Source of the DNA: Myotis daubentonii
Lineage: Eukaryota; Chordata; Mammalia; Chiroptera; Vespertilionidae
DNA: 64,000 bases
Assembly (NCBI RefSeq): GCF_963259705.1
Contig: NC_081842.1
Span: 88,776,433-88,840,432 of the forward strand
Reading direction: 5' to 3'
The notes under the pieces were generated by a model. It saw nothing but the letters and a program-made list of their open reading frames with translations. It searched no databases and was not told the origin of the DNA. Position 1 is the first letter of the stretch. The number at the start of each line of letters is the position of its first letter. A program made the translations under genes and the position numbers. This document shows positions 43,256 to 53,434 of the stretch, piece by piece.

Positions 43256-45559
43256 TCAAATTATCCTCATTTTTAAATGCTGCCCCCCCCCTTTTTTTGC
43301 TAGTATGATTGGGTATTTTCAGCTACCTTGTCTTCCAAGTCACTGATTTAATCCTCTGCTTCACTGGACCCACTGTTTATGCTTTCTAGAGTATTCTTGA
43401 TTTCAGACATTATGTTCTTCAATTCTGACTGCTCCTTTTTTTATGGTTTCTATGTCCTTTTTCAAGCTGTTGATCATCTTTATAGCCATTACTTTGAACT
43501 CTATATCTGGTAAATTATTTACCTCCTTTTCATTTTGCTCTTCCTCTGAAGATTTATCCTGAGTGTTTTTTGTGGGGCATGTTTCTTTGTTTGTTGTCTT
43601 GGTTGTCTCTTTGTGTTTGTTTCTATGTAGTAGGTAGATCTTCTATTTCTCTCAGTCTTGGTAAACATCAGTGATGCTGTCTCCTTGATCACCTGAACTG
43701 GGTACTTAAATAATGTCCCTTATGTGAGTTATGTGAGCCCTACTTTTTAATTGAGTCTTGATTGTTTCTGCCTTGTTTGTGCATGAGTTCTACACTCAGG
43801 CTGTCTGATTGTGAGTTTGACCTCAACCACAGTGTACAAGCTGCTCTGTAGATGCTGACCATGCAGAGCAGAATTTGCCTCAGTAGGTTCTAATGCCTGT
43901 CAAGGTCTCCCTTTGGATGTGCCACTTGTGAAGTTTGTTGTCTGAAGCTGGCCAATGGCTGTGTTGGTTCTTGGGCCTCTTGAGAGGGACACTGGTGCAG
44001 GCCAATGTAAGACACTGCCTGTGACTGGTCATAGGCAAACTGTTTGGAGTTATAAAGTGATCCACAATTTGTGGCTGTCTCTGCTGGGCTTGCATATGCA
44101 TGGGAAGAACAAAGCTGTGCACCACAGTCAACTTCCACCAGCACCAAGTACAAGAGTAGGTCATCAAAAGGCCTAAAGCACCCTGAGATCCACCTCCGCC
44201 TGCCTCTGCCTGCTGCCTGTTAGGCACAGTCACTGAAAACTTCTGGTTGTATTCAGGTTGCATGAGGAAGGCTCTCAGTGAGTCACCAGGTTTGGGTGAT
44301 TGTTGTTCACCAGATTGATACAGGTTCAATCTCAGTGCCTGTGCTGGGTCTGAGGCCAATCACCAAAAGTCCTAGTGTATAACAAATTTAGCTGCCAACT
44401 TCTGGATGCCCACAGACCTTTGTGGTGGGGCAGGGTCTCAGGAAATTGTGAGGGTGAGACTAACAGAGTCTACTAGGCCCAAAGTGACCAAGAATTGACT
44501 GTGTGCAGGGAGGGCTCTGCACCAACTGTGTGTGCAAGGGGAAAATTGCTCCTCTCCAAGAGCAACACAACTTAATCTGTCCCAGATTCTGTGGGAGCCT
44601 AATCTTAGCAGGGTGGGACTGTTGGATTCTGGAAATTGGGGCTTAGTGGATCTCCCATGAAGGGGAGTGCCAGTCAGGTTTTGGGGAAGGAGATAGGAGT
44701 AGCCTCTGCCATTGAGTCATACAACTCGGTCACTGACACCCCCTGAGTTGGCCCAGACCTCTACACCCCTTCCCAAGCAGCTGACTTTTTAGTAGGGCAT
44801 GAGATTCGCAGGGTGGTGCTACAGGCAGGTCCAGAGAGTGAGGCCACTATATTCCCCCAGGCTGATGCCATAAGTGCTCTACCCAAAGACAATGGCATCT
44901 GCAGTGTGTGAGAGGGACTCTGCAAAGGGATCTGGCATCTACCTTCAGGTATTCCCCAGAGCTAAAAACTCATCTCTCCTTACACAATTCTAGTCTGCTC
45001 CTCCCTCCCTCTTGAGTGGCTGTATACAAGATTTTGTGCATTTTCCCTTCAAGAGGGCATCTGTAGCTCTAACTGACTCCTGTCTCTCCCTGGAGGACAG
45101 AATCCTTGCTGATTTTCATAGCCAGATGTCATGTGGGAGCTTCTTCCTGGCTCTAGTGCTCCAGACTAAGGAGTCCAGCATGGGGTTGAGACCTCATGCT
45201 CCTCAGGCAGAACCTTTGTAGCCGAGATATCCCTGAGGAATCTCAGCCAGCATCAGTGGGAGCAGGAACAGCTCTTCTCGTCCCTCTGCCCTTCCTACCA
45301 GTCTCAACATGGCTTCATCTATAAATCCTTGATCATAAGACTTCTGTTCAAATAGTCTTTATTTGGCTATTCAGGTTGATTGTTCTATATTTTAGTTGTA
45401 ATTCCATTTTGGTTCTGGGAGGAGTTGAGTGTAGCTTCCACGTATTCCACGGCCATCTTGGATGTCTGCTAGATATTTTTCTTAGAATTAATATTGGAAA
45501 TTTTTACAAAAGTGAAAGAACACATAGGCATAAACAAATCAGAATCAATGTTGACTATA

Positions 45560-46115
45560 ATGTTGGGGAAAATTCCTGCAACATCGGGTGTTTCCCTTTA
45601 AGTTACTTTATTATGGGGAGATCCAGAAGTTCCATGAAAGGACCTTGGCAGCTGTGATCACTAGGAAAATACTTGAGAACTCATGACACTGATTACCTAA
45701 TTATAAAACTGGAATGAAACTACTTCAACATTTTAATTATAGGTCATACAGAAGTTGAGGGTCATATAGAAGACATGACCACTGTTGACTTGTGAGCTAA
45801 CACTGGGTAATCAGGGCTCTTCTCCCTTTCCCTGTGCTTGGAATGTACCTTCTGCTCACATTCTCCACAGAGTCATTTCAAGGATGCAGGCTAGAGAGAG
45901 TAACGTGGTATTAAGACCATCTGGACTGTGACTAAACCCTGTCAAGTCCTCTATATAAACTCTTAGGATTCTGGTGGACTAGTGGAGAGACCTACTCACC
46001 TTGTGGCCACCCAAGACAAGCCCTTGATTATTAAAACTGCCACCTACCAATTTTGAGTGCCCTGCCTTTCTTTCATCTCTACTAGCCTTCTGTGTGCAGA
46101 GACCACAGAAAGTCC
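45560..46115 (+). mobile_element. Probable retroviral LTR, borders uncertain
   Basis: A possible start, tgttggggaaaattcctgc, lies at 45560. A TATA-like ctatataaac is near 45950-45960, and an attaaa polyadenylation-like signal near 46030. A cttgtggccacccaagac block lies between them. This order fits U3, R and U5. I could not fix the 3' end or a target duplication, and no internal retroviral sequence is adjacent. Confidence 0.45.
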
Positions 46116-46219
46116 TTTGTTCTTCTCATGCATATGCAATTTATCCACAAAACTCTTGAGTTTGCAAGATAACAATAGGTGAGTAGTGTACTAATGTTAG
46201 CTTTATTTTTATATGTAAA

Positions 46220-46724
46220 CTAGGGGCCCAGTGCATGAAATTCGTGCACTCAGGAGTGGGAGGTCCAAAGAGGTAGGCCCTGCCCACCCATCCGGGGCTC
46301 CTTGATGGATTGCCCCAAAGAGGTAGGACGGAGCTGGGGGTCCTGCCTCCATGCCACATAGAGCCGGGAGGCAGGACCCCCAGGACTCCCAGGCAGGCCT
46401 CGCTGCATGGAGCCAGGGGACCCCCAGGTAGGCCTCGCCAGACCCCCAGACAGGCCTTGCCTTGCGTAGGCGGGACTCCAAGGCAGGCCTTGCTGCATGG
46501 AGTGGGAGGAGGTGGGACCCCCAGGCAGGCCTCACCTCGCAGAGCCAGGGGACCCACCTCCTCCTGGCTCTGTGTGTGATGCCAGGAGGAGGCGGGACTC
46601 CCAGGCAGGCTCCGTGCAGCACATGCAGCGTCAAGCCCAGCCCCTCCCACTGTGCTTGCAGGCATCTTGTGATGGTGTGAAGGCATCATGGCATGATAAC
46701 CACTTAGGCTTTTATTAGTAAGGA
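46220..46724 (-). mobile_element. Non-autonomous Helitron
   Basis: The inverted 3' end ctaggggcccagtgcatgaaattcgtgcac follows an A. The inverted 5' end gcttttattagtaagga precedes a T. Internally it carries tandem copies of a short unit around ggcaggcctcgctgcatgg (46380-46560, spacing about 40-60 bp). Frames of up to 199 codons cross it on both strands with no domain, and are rejected as genes. Confidence 0.92.
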
Positions 46725-47423
46725 TATTCACCATTATCAAAAAGAACTGATGGAGTCAAATGTCATAGAGTGAGAGATATTTGAATTGTTGGAAGATGAA
46801 TTCAGTTTAACATTAAACAAGGAAAAAGAATAGCAGGATAGTGCTATGTATTATAAGTTGAAATCCATGAGTATAAGAGTCTAAAATTCTGAAGAAATAG
46901 TATAAATTTTGTTTAGCTGGAGGTAATGGGCAGCAGGGGGCATTGGAAGATATTAAAAGAAATTAAAACAGGGAAAGCAGCATTACTTAATTTATATCTT
47001 AAAATATATGTTTAAAAATTTTAGCCTTTTAATAGAGATAAGATTGAGGGGGCACCAGTGGATACAGGAAGGTTAGTTCAAGGTTTTACATTCAGGAATG
47101 TGCTGATGATTTGAAATAGAATAGTTATAATAGAAATGTTTGGTCATGTTAAGGTAATGAAAACTTGGGGGAAAGAACTTCTTAGGTAGATGAAAGTAAG
47201 TTTCTTTTCCACAAAGAACTCTCTATACACTTAATGATATGTTAACTGTAAATCTTTTGGAAATACCAATTACAGACTTTGCTTAATTTATTGAAAGGAT
47301 AAACATGCACTCAATGTTGGATATGATCATCTGTATATCAATATATGATGACTAAATGTCATTTACTAATATTTAACATGTAAGTTTAACTAAAAGTATA
47401 CTTGGATCTGTTTTTCTAAATAG
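46725..47423. other. Unassigned intergenic DNA
   Basis: AT-rich with no gene or named repeat. A short cagcaggggg stretch lies near 46931. Confidence 0.5.
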
Positions 47424-47436
47424 AAAAAAGATTGTA

Positions 47437-47645
47437 GCCTAGCTGGTTTGGCTCAGTGGACAGAGCTTCAGCCTGCTGACTGAAGTATCCCAGATTCAAT
47501 TCCAGTCAAGGGCACATGCCTGGGTTGTGGGCTCAATCCCCCGTAAGGGTTGTGCAAGAGGCAGCCAATTGATGATTCTCTTCATCATTGATGGTTCAAT
47601 CTCTCTCTCTTCCTTCCTCTCTGAAATCAATAAAAAATATATTGA
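47437..47645 (+). repeat. VES SINE
   Basis: Box A tggctcagtggacagagc and box B agattcaattcc are slightly decayed. The duplication aaaaaagattgta is perfect at 47424-47436 and 47646-47658. Confidence 0.95.
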
Positions 47646-47658
47646 AAAAAAGATTGTA

Positions 47659-48417
47659 ATAAAATGTGTAATTTATCCTAATGGGCGGGTTTAGAATAAT
47701 TATTTTATTTTCCCAAGTGTCAATTTAAACAAAAACATCTAATTCCAGATATAGTTCAGCAAATTAGGTACAAACTGCTTGAGAGGAAAAGGTGTTAATT
47801 AGTTTAGAGACAGTTGACCTTTCCCTAATACCCTTTCTGTGTTTTTTATTCATTTTCTCTGAGAAGAACTGAATGAACTATGGGTTTCTCAGGATGATAT
47901 AAATTGAATGTAGGGCATGTTTATGAATATTTTAAATAAATAATTATTTGTCTTATCCCTATACTTCCCCCCCCCCAAAAAAAAAATCTAGAAGAGTGAA
48001 ATAAATGCAAGGGAAACATTTACAGTGATAATGTTTATTAGAGACCACTAATTTGTAAGCATTCTTTATATATTGATAATAAGATTAATGATCTAAGTTT
48101 AAAAAATTGTTAGAAGTTTAAAAAGTTATCACATGTATTCCAGTTATCATTGCCATATAACAAATTAAAATTTAACAACTTTGTTATGCTCACAGATTCA
48201 GGGGTCAGGAATTTGAACAGGACATAGCAGTAAAGACTTGCTTGCTTTACAGTGTCTGGGACTGAGGAGACTCAATTTCTGGGGATAATATATGACTAAG
48301 AGTGGAATCATCCAAAGACTTGTTCACTCACATCCCTGGCACTTGGGCTGGAAGTCTAAGACTATTGTCAAGACTGGAAGTTCTGGGAATATTTGCTTAT
48401 GTTTAAAATTCACATAT
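47659..48417. other. Intergenic DNA with a possible old interspersed repeat
   Basis: The part at about 48140-48380 (attccagttatcattgccat, aacaaattaaaatttaacaa, gattcaggggtcaggaattt) recalls a widespread ancient mammalian repeat beginning with gctgtataacaaattacc. I could not name the family. The rest is unassigned; a C-rich then A-rich run lies at 47969-47988. Confidence 0.35.
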
Positions 48418-48620
48418 ATGCCTTAGCAAGTGTGACTCAGTTAGTTGGGCATCATCCTACACACTGAAATGTTGCTGGTTGGATTCCTGGTCAGGGCATA
48501 TAGCTTCATCCCTGGTAGGGAGCATGCAGGAGGCAACTGATCAATCTTTTTCTCTTACATTGATGTTTCTCTCTCTCCCTCTCCCTTCCTTTTTCTCTAA
48601 AACTCAATTAAATAATGAAT
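48418..48620 (+). repeat. VES-related SINE, diverged
   Basis: Box A gtgactcagttagttgggc and box B tggttggattcc are recognisable, with the body ggtagggagcatgcaggaggcaa and a pyrimidine tract. The tail aactcaattaaata is decayed. The duplication is not clear. Confidence 0.85.
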
Positions 48621-48874
48621 ATATAGCCTGCCACTGGAATCCCACTTCAAGCTTTATCTTGAGTATTTCTGCAAAGAACACATGTACAGGAATGCTTACG
48701 ACATCATTGCTTGTGATAGCTTGAATCACATAACTTCAAGCAAGGCAAAAACAGCCAGTCTTCGAAAGTCATACAGCAGCAGTTCTCAACCTGTGGGTCA
48801 CGACCCCTCTGGGGGTTGAACGACCTTTTCACAGGGGGCACCTAAGACCATCAGAAAACACATATATAATTACA

Positions 48875-49344
48875 CTAGAGGCCCGGTGCACAAAAATTTG
48901 TGCACTCGGGGGGGGGGGTGGTCCCTCAGCCCGGTCTGTGCTCTCTCACAGTCTGGGACCCCTCAGGGGATGACCACCTGCTGGTTTAGGCCTGATCCCC
49001 GGGGGATCGGGCCTAAGCTGGCAATCAGACATCCATCTGGCAGCCCGGCAGCCCTCGGGGGATGTCCACTTGCCAGCGGGGAGCAGACCTAAGCTGCAAT
49101 TGGACATTCTTAGTGCCGCTGAGGAGGCAGGAGAGGCTCCCACCACCACCATTGTACTGGCAGCCATCAGCCTGGCTTGTGGCTGAGCAGAGCTCCCGCA
49201 TGTGGGAGTGCACTGACCACCAGAGGGCAGCTCCTTGCATTGAGTGTCTGCCCCCTGGTGGTCAGTGTGTTTCATAGTGACCAGTCATTCCCAGTCTTTC
49301 TGCTGTTAGGGTCAGTTTGCATATTACCCTTTTACTATATAGGA
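48875..49344 (-). mobile_element. Helitron heterodimer at 48.9 kb, unit A
   Basis: The inverted 3' end ctagaggcccggtgcac with hairpin caaaaatttgtg follows an A and is followed by a G run. The inverted 5' end is cttttactatatagga. Unit A closely matches 52966-53434 throughout, but differs internally and at its 5' end from unit A at 26201-26718. It carries the inverted CTCF-like pair at 49212-49266. Confidence 0.9.
49212..49266. promoter_or_regulatory. Convergent pair of CTCF-like motifs in a Helitron
   Basis: CCACCAGAGGGCAG on the plus strand (49217-49230) and CCACCAGGGGGCAG on the minus strand (49248-49261) match the CTCF core consensus. They form a 19-bp inverted repeat with one mismatch around a 17-bp loop. 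Binding is not shown. The pair recurs in unit A at 53 kb. Confidence 0.55.
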
Positions 49345-49847
49345 TAGAGGCCTAGTGCATGGGTGGGGGCCGGCTGGTTTGCCCTGAAGGGTGTCTCGGA
49401 TCAGGGTGGGGGTCCTGCTTGGGTGCCTGGCCAGCCTGAGTGAGGGGCTGAGGGCCATTTTCAGGCTGGCAAATGGCTGAAACTCCCAGCCTCTCTTTTT
49501 TTTATTTTTTTTTATTCTGGGATTTATTTACCTTCTATAATTGAAACTCTGTTGCCTTCACTGGCGCTCCCAGCTCTGAGGCCCTGGCTGGCTGAAAGCA
49601 GGTATCTGTGGTTTGTTTAGCTACTATAATTGAAACTTTGTTGCTTTTGGAGCTTAGAGCCAGGCTGCGGCAGGCGGGGAACCTTGGCTTCCTCCATCAC
49701 TGGAGAAACAAGCCTCATGTTTGCTTCAGCTGCATGGCTTCCAGCTGCCATCTTTGTTGGCAGTTAATTTGCATATCTCACTAATTAGTCAATGGAAAGC
49801 ATAGCGGAGGTACGGTTAATTACCCTTTTGTCTTTTATTAGATAGGA
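49345..49847 (-). mobile_element. Helitron heterodimer at 48.9 kb, unit B
   Basis: It begins tagaggcctagtgcatgg directly after unit A and ends at the inverted 5' end cttttgtcttttattagatagga before the SPIN T at 49848. It shares gggtgggggtcctgcttggg and ctataattgaaactttgttgc with the B units at 26.7 and 53.4 kb. No coding content. Confidence 0.88.
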
Positions 49848-50070
49848 TATTGTTTTTGTGATTAATCACTATGCTTTAATTATGTTCAATTTGTAACAAT
49901 GAAAATATATCCTGCATACATCAGATATTTACATTACAATTCATAACAGTAGCAAAATTACAGTTATGAAGCAGCGACAAAAATAATTGTATGGTTGGGG
50001 GTCACCACAACATGAGGAACTGTATTAAATGGTCGTGGCATTAGGAAGGTTGAGAACCACTGTCATATAG

Positions 50071-50397
50071 CATCATTTCTTCCCAACTCCATTTGTCAAA
50101 GCCATCACATATATTTCCAGATTCAAGAAAAAGGCAACTAGGAACTAACACTTTGTAGGAGACTTACAATGGTGCACTGCAGAAGGGAGATAATGTTGTT
50201 GCTCTCTGGGGAAAATACAATATGGTACAATATATAGTAATTTAACATAGTGTCTAGCATGTAAGAAGCACTTAGTAATGTTAACTATTGTTAGTATTAC
50301 AACAAAATAGTCATTTTAAAAGGAAAAAAAAAACTACAGCCCAACTTGAGCTTTTTTGTTACTTTATGTCCATTGTTATAATAAAATCTTTTCAAAT
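50071..50397. other. Unassigned intergenic DNA
   Basis: No gene or repeat is recognised between the SPIN duplication and the next VES. Confidence 0.5.
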
Positions 50398-50412
50398 AAA
50401 AATACACCTCAT

Positions 50413-50629
50413 GCCCTAACCAGTTTGGCTCAGTGGATAGAGCATTGGCCTGCAGACTCAAGGGTCCTGTGTTCGATTCCTGTCAAGGGCATGTACCTTG
50501 GTTGTGGGCACATCCTCAGTGGGGAGTGTGCAGGAGGCAGCTGATCAATGTTTCTTTCTCATCAGTGTTTCTAACTCTCTATCCCTCTCCCTTCCTCTCT
50601 GTAAAAAATCAATAAAATATATTTTTTAA
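50413..50629 (+). repeat. VES SINE
   Basis: Full-length copy. The duplication aaaaatacacctcat is perfect at 50398-50412 and 50630-50644. Box A ttggctcagtggatagagc; box B tgttcgattcc. Confidence 0.96.
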
Positions 50630-50786
50630 AAAAATACACCTCATATTACAGAAGAGAAATCTACATACTAGATCTATGTTTCCAGTTGACAAGAATATTT
50701 ATTGAAGTGTAATAATTAGACTTAAATATTACTTAAATATAATTTTTGGTATTTTTCAGGTGGCTAAAGGAAATAGTTATTATAGA

Positions 50787-51470
50787 CACCTCTCACTGAC
50801 ACCAGAGGGGTGTTACGGGACAGGACAGCCCCCTGAGCCAGTGGAAGAGAAGGCTGTTCCCAACCTTGATCCTTTCTTCTCAAATAGATTAATTTATATG
50901 AGAGACCTTGACTGCATTATGAAAAGCCAATTTATTAAAATAATGAAAGCATGCACATTTATTGAAAAAAGAAAAGCAAGCAAACCTATGTATCTGGCTT
51001 ATGGAGCACAGACAGGCTCTCAGCTAATCTGAAGAGCGAGTTGGGTGGGCGTCTGAGGCACCATACACCCTCCTGTCCATAGACTTCAAAATTCCTCTGC
51101 TGACTATTTTGGTACAGATTAATTCTCAAGGTCCTTTTTTTTTTTTTTTCACTTTGTTGTGGCTTGCCCAGAATTCACAAGAAGCACCTGGCTACTTTAC
51201 CTTGCCAGGCCTTGAGACTGCTGGCTTCTCTGCTTAGGGAGTAAAACTGTCCCTTTTTCCTTTCCCCGTTTCCCCTGCCTTTCTGTATTCTCTCATTAGG
51301 ATTTTCTTTGTTTTTGTTTTTGTTTTTAACCATTTGCTCTGGAATCCTTGGCTGGGGAAGATAATGGCTTGTTACTTACAAGGTGGCTGCAAATTACCCA
51401 CAATGTTTGGCCTTGCTTTAACTTGCCTGTCTCAGTTTCCCTATTTCTCTTGCGCTGGAATCCTGTAACA
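50787..51470 (-). mobile_element. Probable LTR with adjacent primer-binding-like site
   Basis: A 660-bp segment, 50811-51470, has matching ends: tgttacggga at the left and tcctgtaaca at the right. Read on the minus strand it has an AATAAA-type signal (inverted at about 50931-50940) about 125 bp before its 3' end, as an LTR should. Just outside that 3' end, at 50787-50804, the minus strand reads TGGTGTCAGTGAGAGGTG, resembling a tRNA-Leu primer-binding site. No retroviral genes follow. No exact target duplication was found. Confidence 0.6.
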
Positions 51471-51851
51471 GTAGTTATTGCTTTTAAAATAATTTTTAAA
51501 ATTTACAAACCCCATATTTTTCAGAGGGGCCTCACTTTTTTACCAGGGAAATTTTTAAGCAACACACTGAATAGATTTGACTGGAAAAACTTGTCATAAT
51601 CAACTTCATATGAAATTTATGTATATAATATGTAAATGAAGTGGTCTGCCAAGATAATACAACAGTAATTAATTCTGTTAATAGTAATCAAGTCTTTTCC
51701 ATGTGAGATCTTTAAATATAAAATGGCACAGTATTTATAAAAAATAACTTAAATGTGTGAACTGATTAAAATAAATAATTTAATTCTTTTAAAATTAATA
51801 TATTTACTAGATCACGTAAAAGCTTAAATATTGTGATTAATGAATTAACTT
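51471..51851. other. Unassigned AT-rich intergenic DNA
   Basis: No gene or repeat is recognised. Confidence 0.5.
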
Positions 51852-51870
51852 TTGACTGGGTTAACTTTTA

Positions 51871-52031
51871 TTTTTTGTTAATCCTCACCTGAGGATATTT
51901 TTTCCATTGATTTTTAGAGAGAGCTTAAGGGAGGGAGGAAGGGAGGGAGAGAGGAGGAGAAAGAAGAAGAGGGGAGAGAGAGAGAAATATTGATATGAAA
52001 GAGCCATATTGATTGTCTGCCTTCTGCATGC
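51871..52031 (-). repeat. 5'-truncated VES-related SINE with a 19-bp duplication
   Basis: Reverse copy of the SINE body (tccattgatttttagagagag, a long GGGAGG/GAGA purine tract, gattgtctgccttctgcatgc) without the tRNA head. The duplication ttgactgggttaactttta is perfect at 51852-51870 and 52032-52050, so the copy was truncated when it inserted. Confidence 0.92.
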
Positions 52032-52050
52032 TTGACTGGGTTAACTTTTA

Positions 52051-52965
52051 AATGTCATTTGTAAATGATCCTACAATTTAAATATTCATAACAAGAGAGT
52101 GTTTATGAGACTTACATAAAGAAAGACATTAGAGGAGGAAGTAGATGGCAATTTTAGATATCCTGCATTTGAGATGATAATAAGGCATCAAATGGAAAAG
52201 ACTGAAAAGAATATTTAGCATTTAGATTTCCAGATCTGCAGATTAGATCAATGGACAAGACCCAGAGTCATCAGCAAGGCAGTGACTCTTGAAGTGATAA
52301 GAATGTACAACAATTCTAAGAGGACAAATCTTAAAGAAAGAAGAACAGAAGACAGCTGAATGTGACTTTACAAACAGAAAAGGCAAACGTTGTTATTAAT
52401 GGAATTCTGGTTAAACCCGTATCTCTTCTTCAGATTGTGAGCCTTATTTGACTTTTGGATTGGAAGCACATGTATTTATATAGGTTCTACATTCTACTTG
52501 TTAAATAAATCTGAGTTCAGCTTTTACATCTGTGTAATACAATGGAGCTTTAATCCTAGAACCTTGAAAACATTTAAAAGCATAAGTTTTAACTTTTAAA
52601 ATCTGTGTAAGTTAAATTTCAGCTTTTGTTTCTCAAATACAATAATATTGCTTCTGATGTTTGACTAAGATTGGATGAAAGCCTAAGTAGATAAGAGGTA
52701 AACCTCCCGGGTCTCATCTACTTTATTCAAAAGTACTCACAGCACAGCTCACCTCCACAAACATCAGAGCATTTCCTGAAAATGTCCACCCTGCTCAAAA
52801 TGTTCTAATCTTTCCTCAAGGTCTACTTGAATGTTTAAAAAAATTATATTTTTTTCTAACATAAAAAGTTAATACTTTTTGTCTCTCTCCTTGTTGAAAA
52901 ACTTGCTTGATATATATCGTTCCTTTAACTCCTTAAAATATTTCTAGCCAGATTTTATATTTCTA
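52051..52965. other. Intergenic DNA, possible ancient L1 remnant
   Basis: The part near 52130-52290 (tagatggcaattttagatatcc, agacccagagtcatcagcaagg) faintly recalls ancient L1 3' text. The assignment is weak. No gene is recognised. Confidence 0.3.
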
Positions 52966-53434
52966 CTAGAGGCCTGGTGCACAAAAATTTGGGCACTCAT
53001 GGGGGAGGGGGTCCCTCAGCCCAGCCTGTGCCCTCTCCAAGTCTGGGACCCCTCAGGGGATAACCACCTGCTGGCTTAGGCCTGCTCCCCGGGGGATTGG
53101 GCCTAAGCTGGCAATCAGACATCCCTCTGACAGCCCGGCAGCCCTCGGGGGATGTCCATTTGACAGCGGGGAACAGACCTAAGCTGCAATTGGACATCCT
53201 TAGCGCTGCTGAGGAGGCAGGAGAGGCTCCCACCACCACCATTGTACTGGCAGCCATCAGCCTGGCTTGTGGCTGAGCAGAGCTCCCGCATGTGGGAGTG
53301 CACTGACCACCAGAGGGCAGCTCCTTGCATTGAGTGTCTGCCCCCTGGTGGTCAGTGTGTTTCATAGTGACCAGTCATTCCCAGTCTTTCTGCTGTTAGG
53401 GTCAGTTTGCATATTACCCTTTTACTATATAGGA
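52966..53434 (-). mobile_element. Helitron heterodimer at 53.0 kb, unit A
   Basis: The inverted 3' end ctagaggcctggtgcac follows an A, and the inverted 5' end is cttttactatatagga. It is nearly the same as 48875-49344 over its full length, with long identical runs from about 53200 to 53434. It carries the same inverted CTCF-like pair (53302-53356). Confidence 0.9.
53302..53356. promoter_or_regulatory. Convergent pair of CTCF-like motifs, second copy
   Basis: CCACCAGAGGGCAG lies at 53307-53320 (plus) and CCACCAGGGGGCAG at 53338-53351 (minus). The sequence is identical to the pair at 49212-49266, with the same 17-bp loop. It is a motif match only. Confidence 0.55.

Larger units (their letters stand above)
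41055..43560 (-). pseudogene. L1 ORF1 relic of the old L1, split by HAL1
   Basis: Inverted ORF1 text runs from the C-terminal side (aaggctaacatt-like end near 41060-41110, gaaaaatcagctggcagtc at about 41158) through 41490. It resumes at 43275 with coiled-coil coding text such as ccttttttcaagctg. The HAL1 composite lies between. Stops and frameshifts throughout; the upstream border is approximate. Confidence 0.6.
34825..45466 (-). mobile_element. Old near-full-length L1 hosting several later insertions
   Basis: The left end is an inverted L1 3'UTR (aataaaattacataggtttcaagta). The right end is the inverted 5' start (acggccatcttggatgtc, inverse of ccaagatggccgt). Removing the solo LTR (36576-37079), Helitron with SPIN (37703-38793), Helitron (40844-41054) and HAL1 composite (about 41493-43255) leaves about 7 kb, a full-length size. 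Reading frames are shattered. Its 3'UTR is unlike that of the L1 at 55962-61740, so it belongs to an older family. Confidence 0.85.
48777..50062 (+). mobile_element. SPIN-like hAT split by a Helitron heterodimer
   Basis: The left part (48777-48874) starts cagcagttctcaacctgtggg. The right part (49848-50062) ends gaaggttgagaaccactg. The duplication tcatacag / tcatatag (48769-48776, 50063-50070) differs at one site. The split falls in the landmark aattaca/tattg, which is continuous in the SPIN at 8457. Without the Helitron the SPIN is about 313 bp, longer than the other two copies. Confidence 0.95.

Noticed and set aside
43880..44359. 159-codon minus-strand frame
   Set aside because: It lies in the 5'UTR region of the old L1 on the L1 strand, has no ORF1 or ORF2 motif, and overlaps another frame of similar length.
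34825..45466. A processed host gene inside the long minus-strand element
   Set aside because: All recognisable coding text is L1 ORF1, L1 ORF2 or HAL1 ORF1.
46141..46740. 199-codon frame on the minus strand
   Set aside because: It begins outside and runs through a Helitron with short tandem units; proline- and glycine-rich text reflects base composition.
50760..51032. 90-codon plus-strand frame beginning near a splice-acceptor-like tttttcag
   Set aside because: It runs across the 3' border of a minus-strand LTR; there is no domain and the reading direction is opposite to the LTR.
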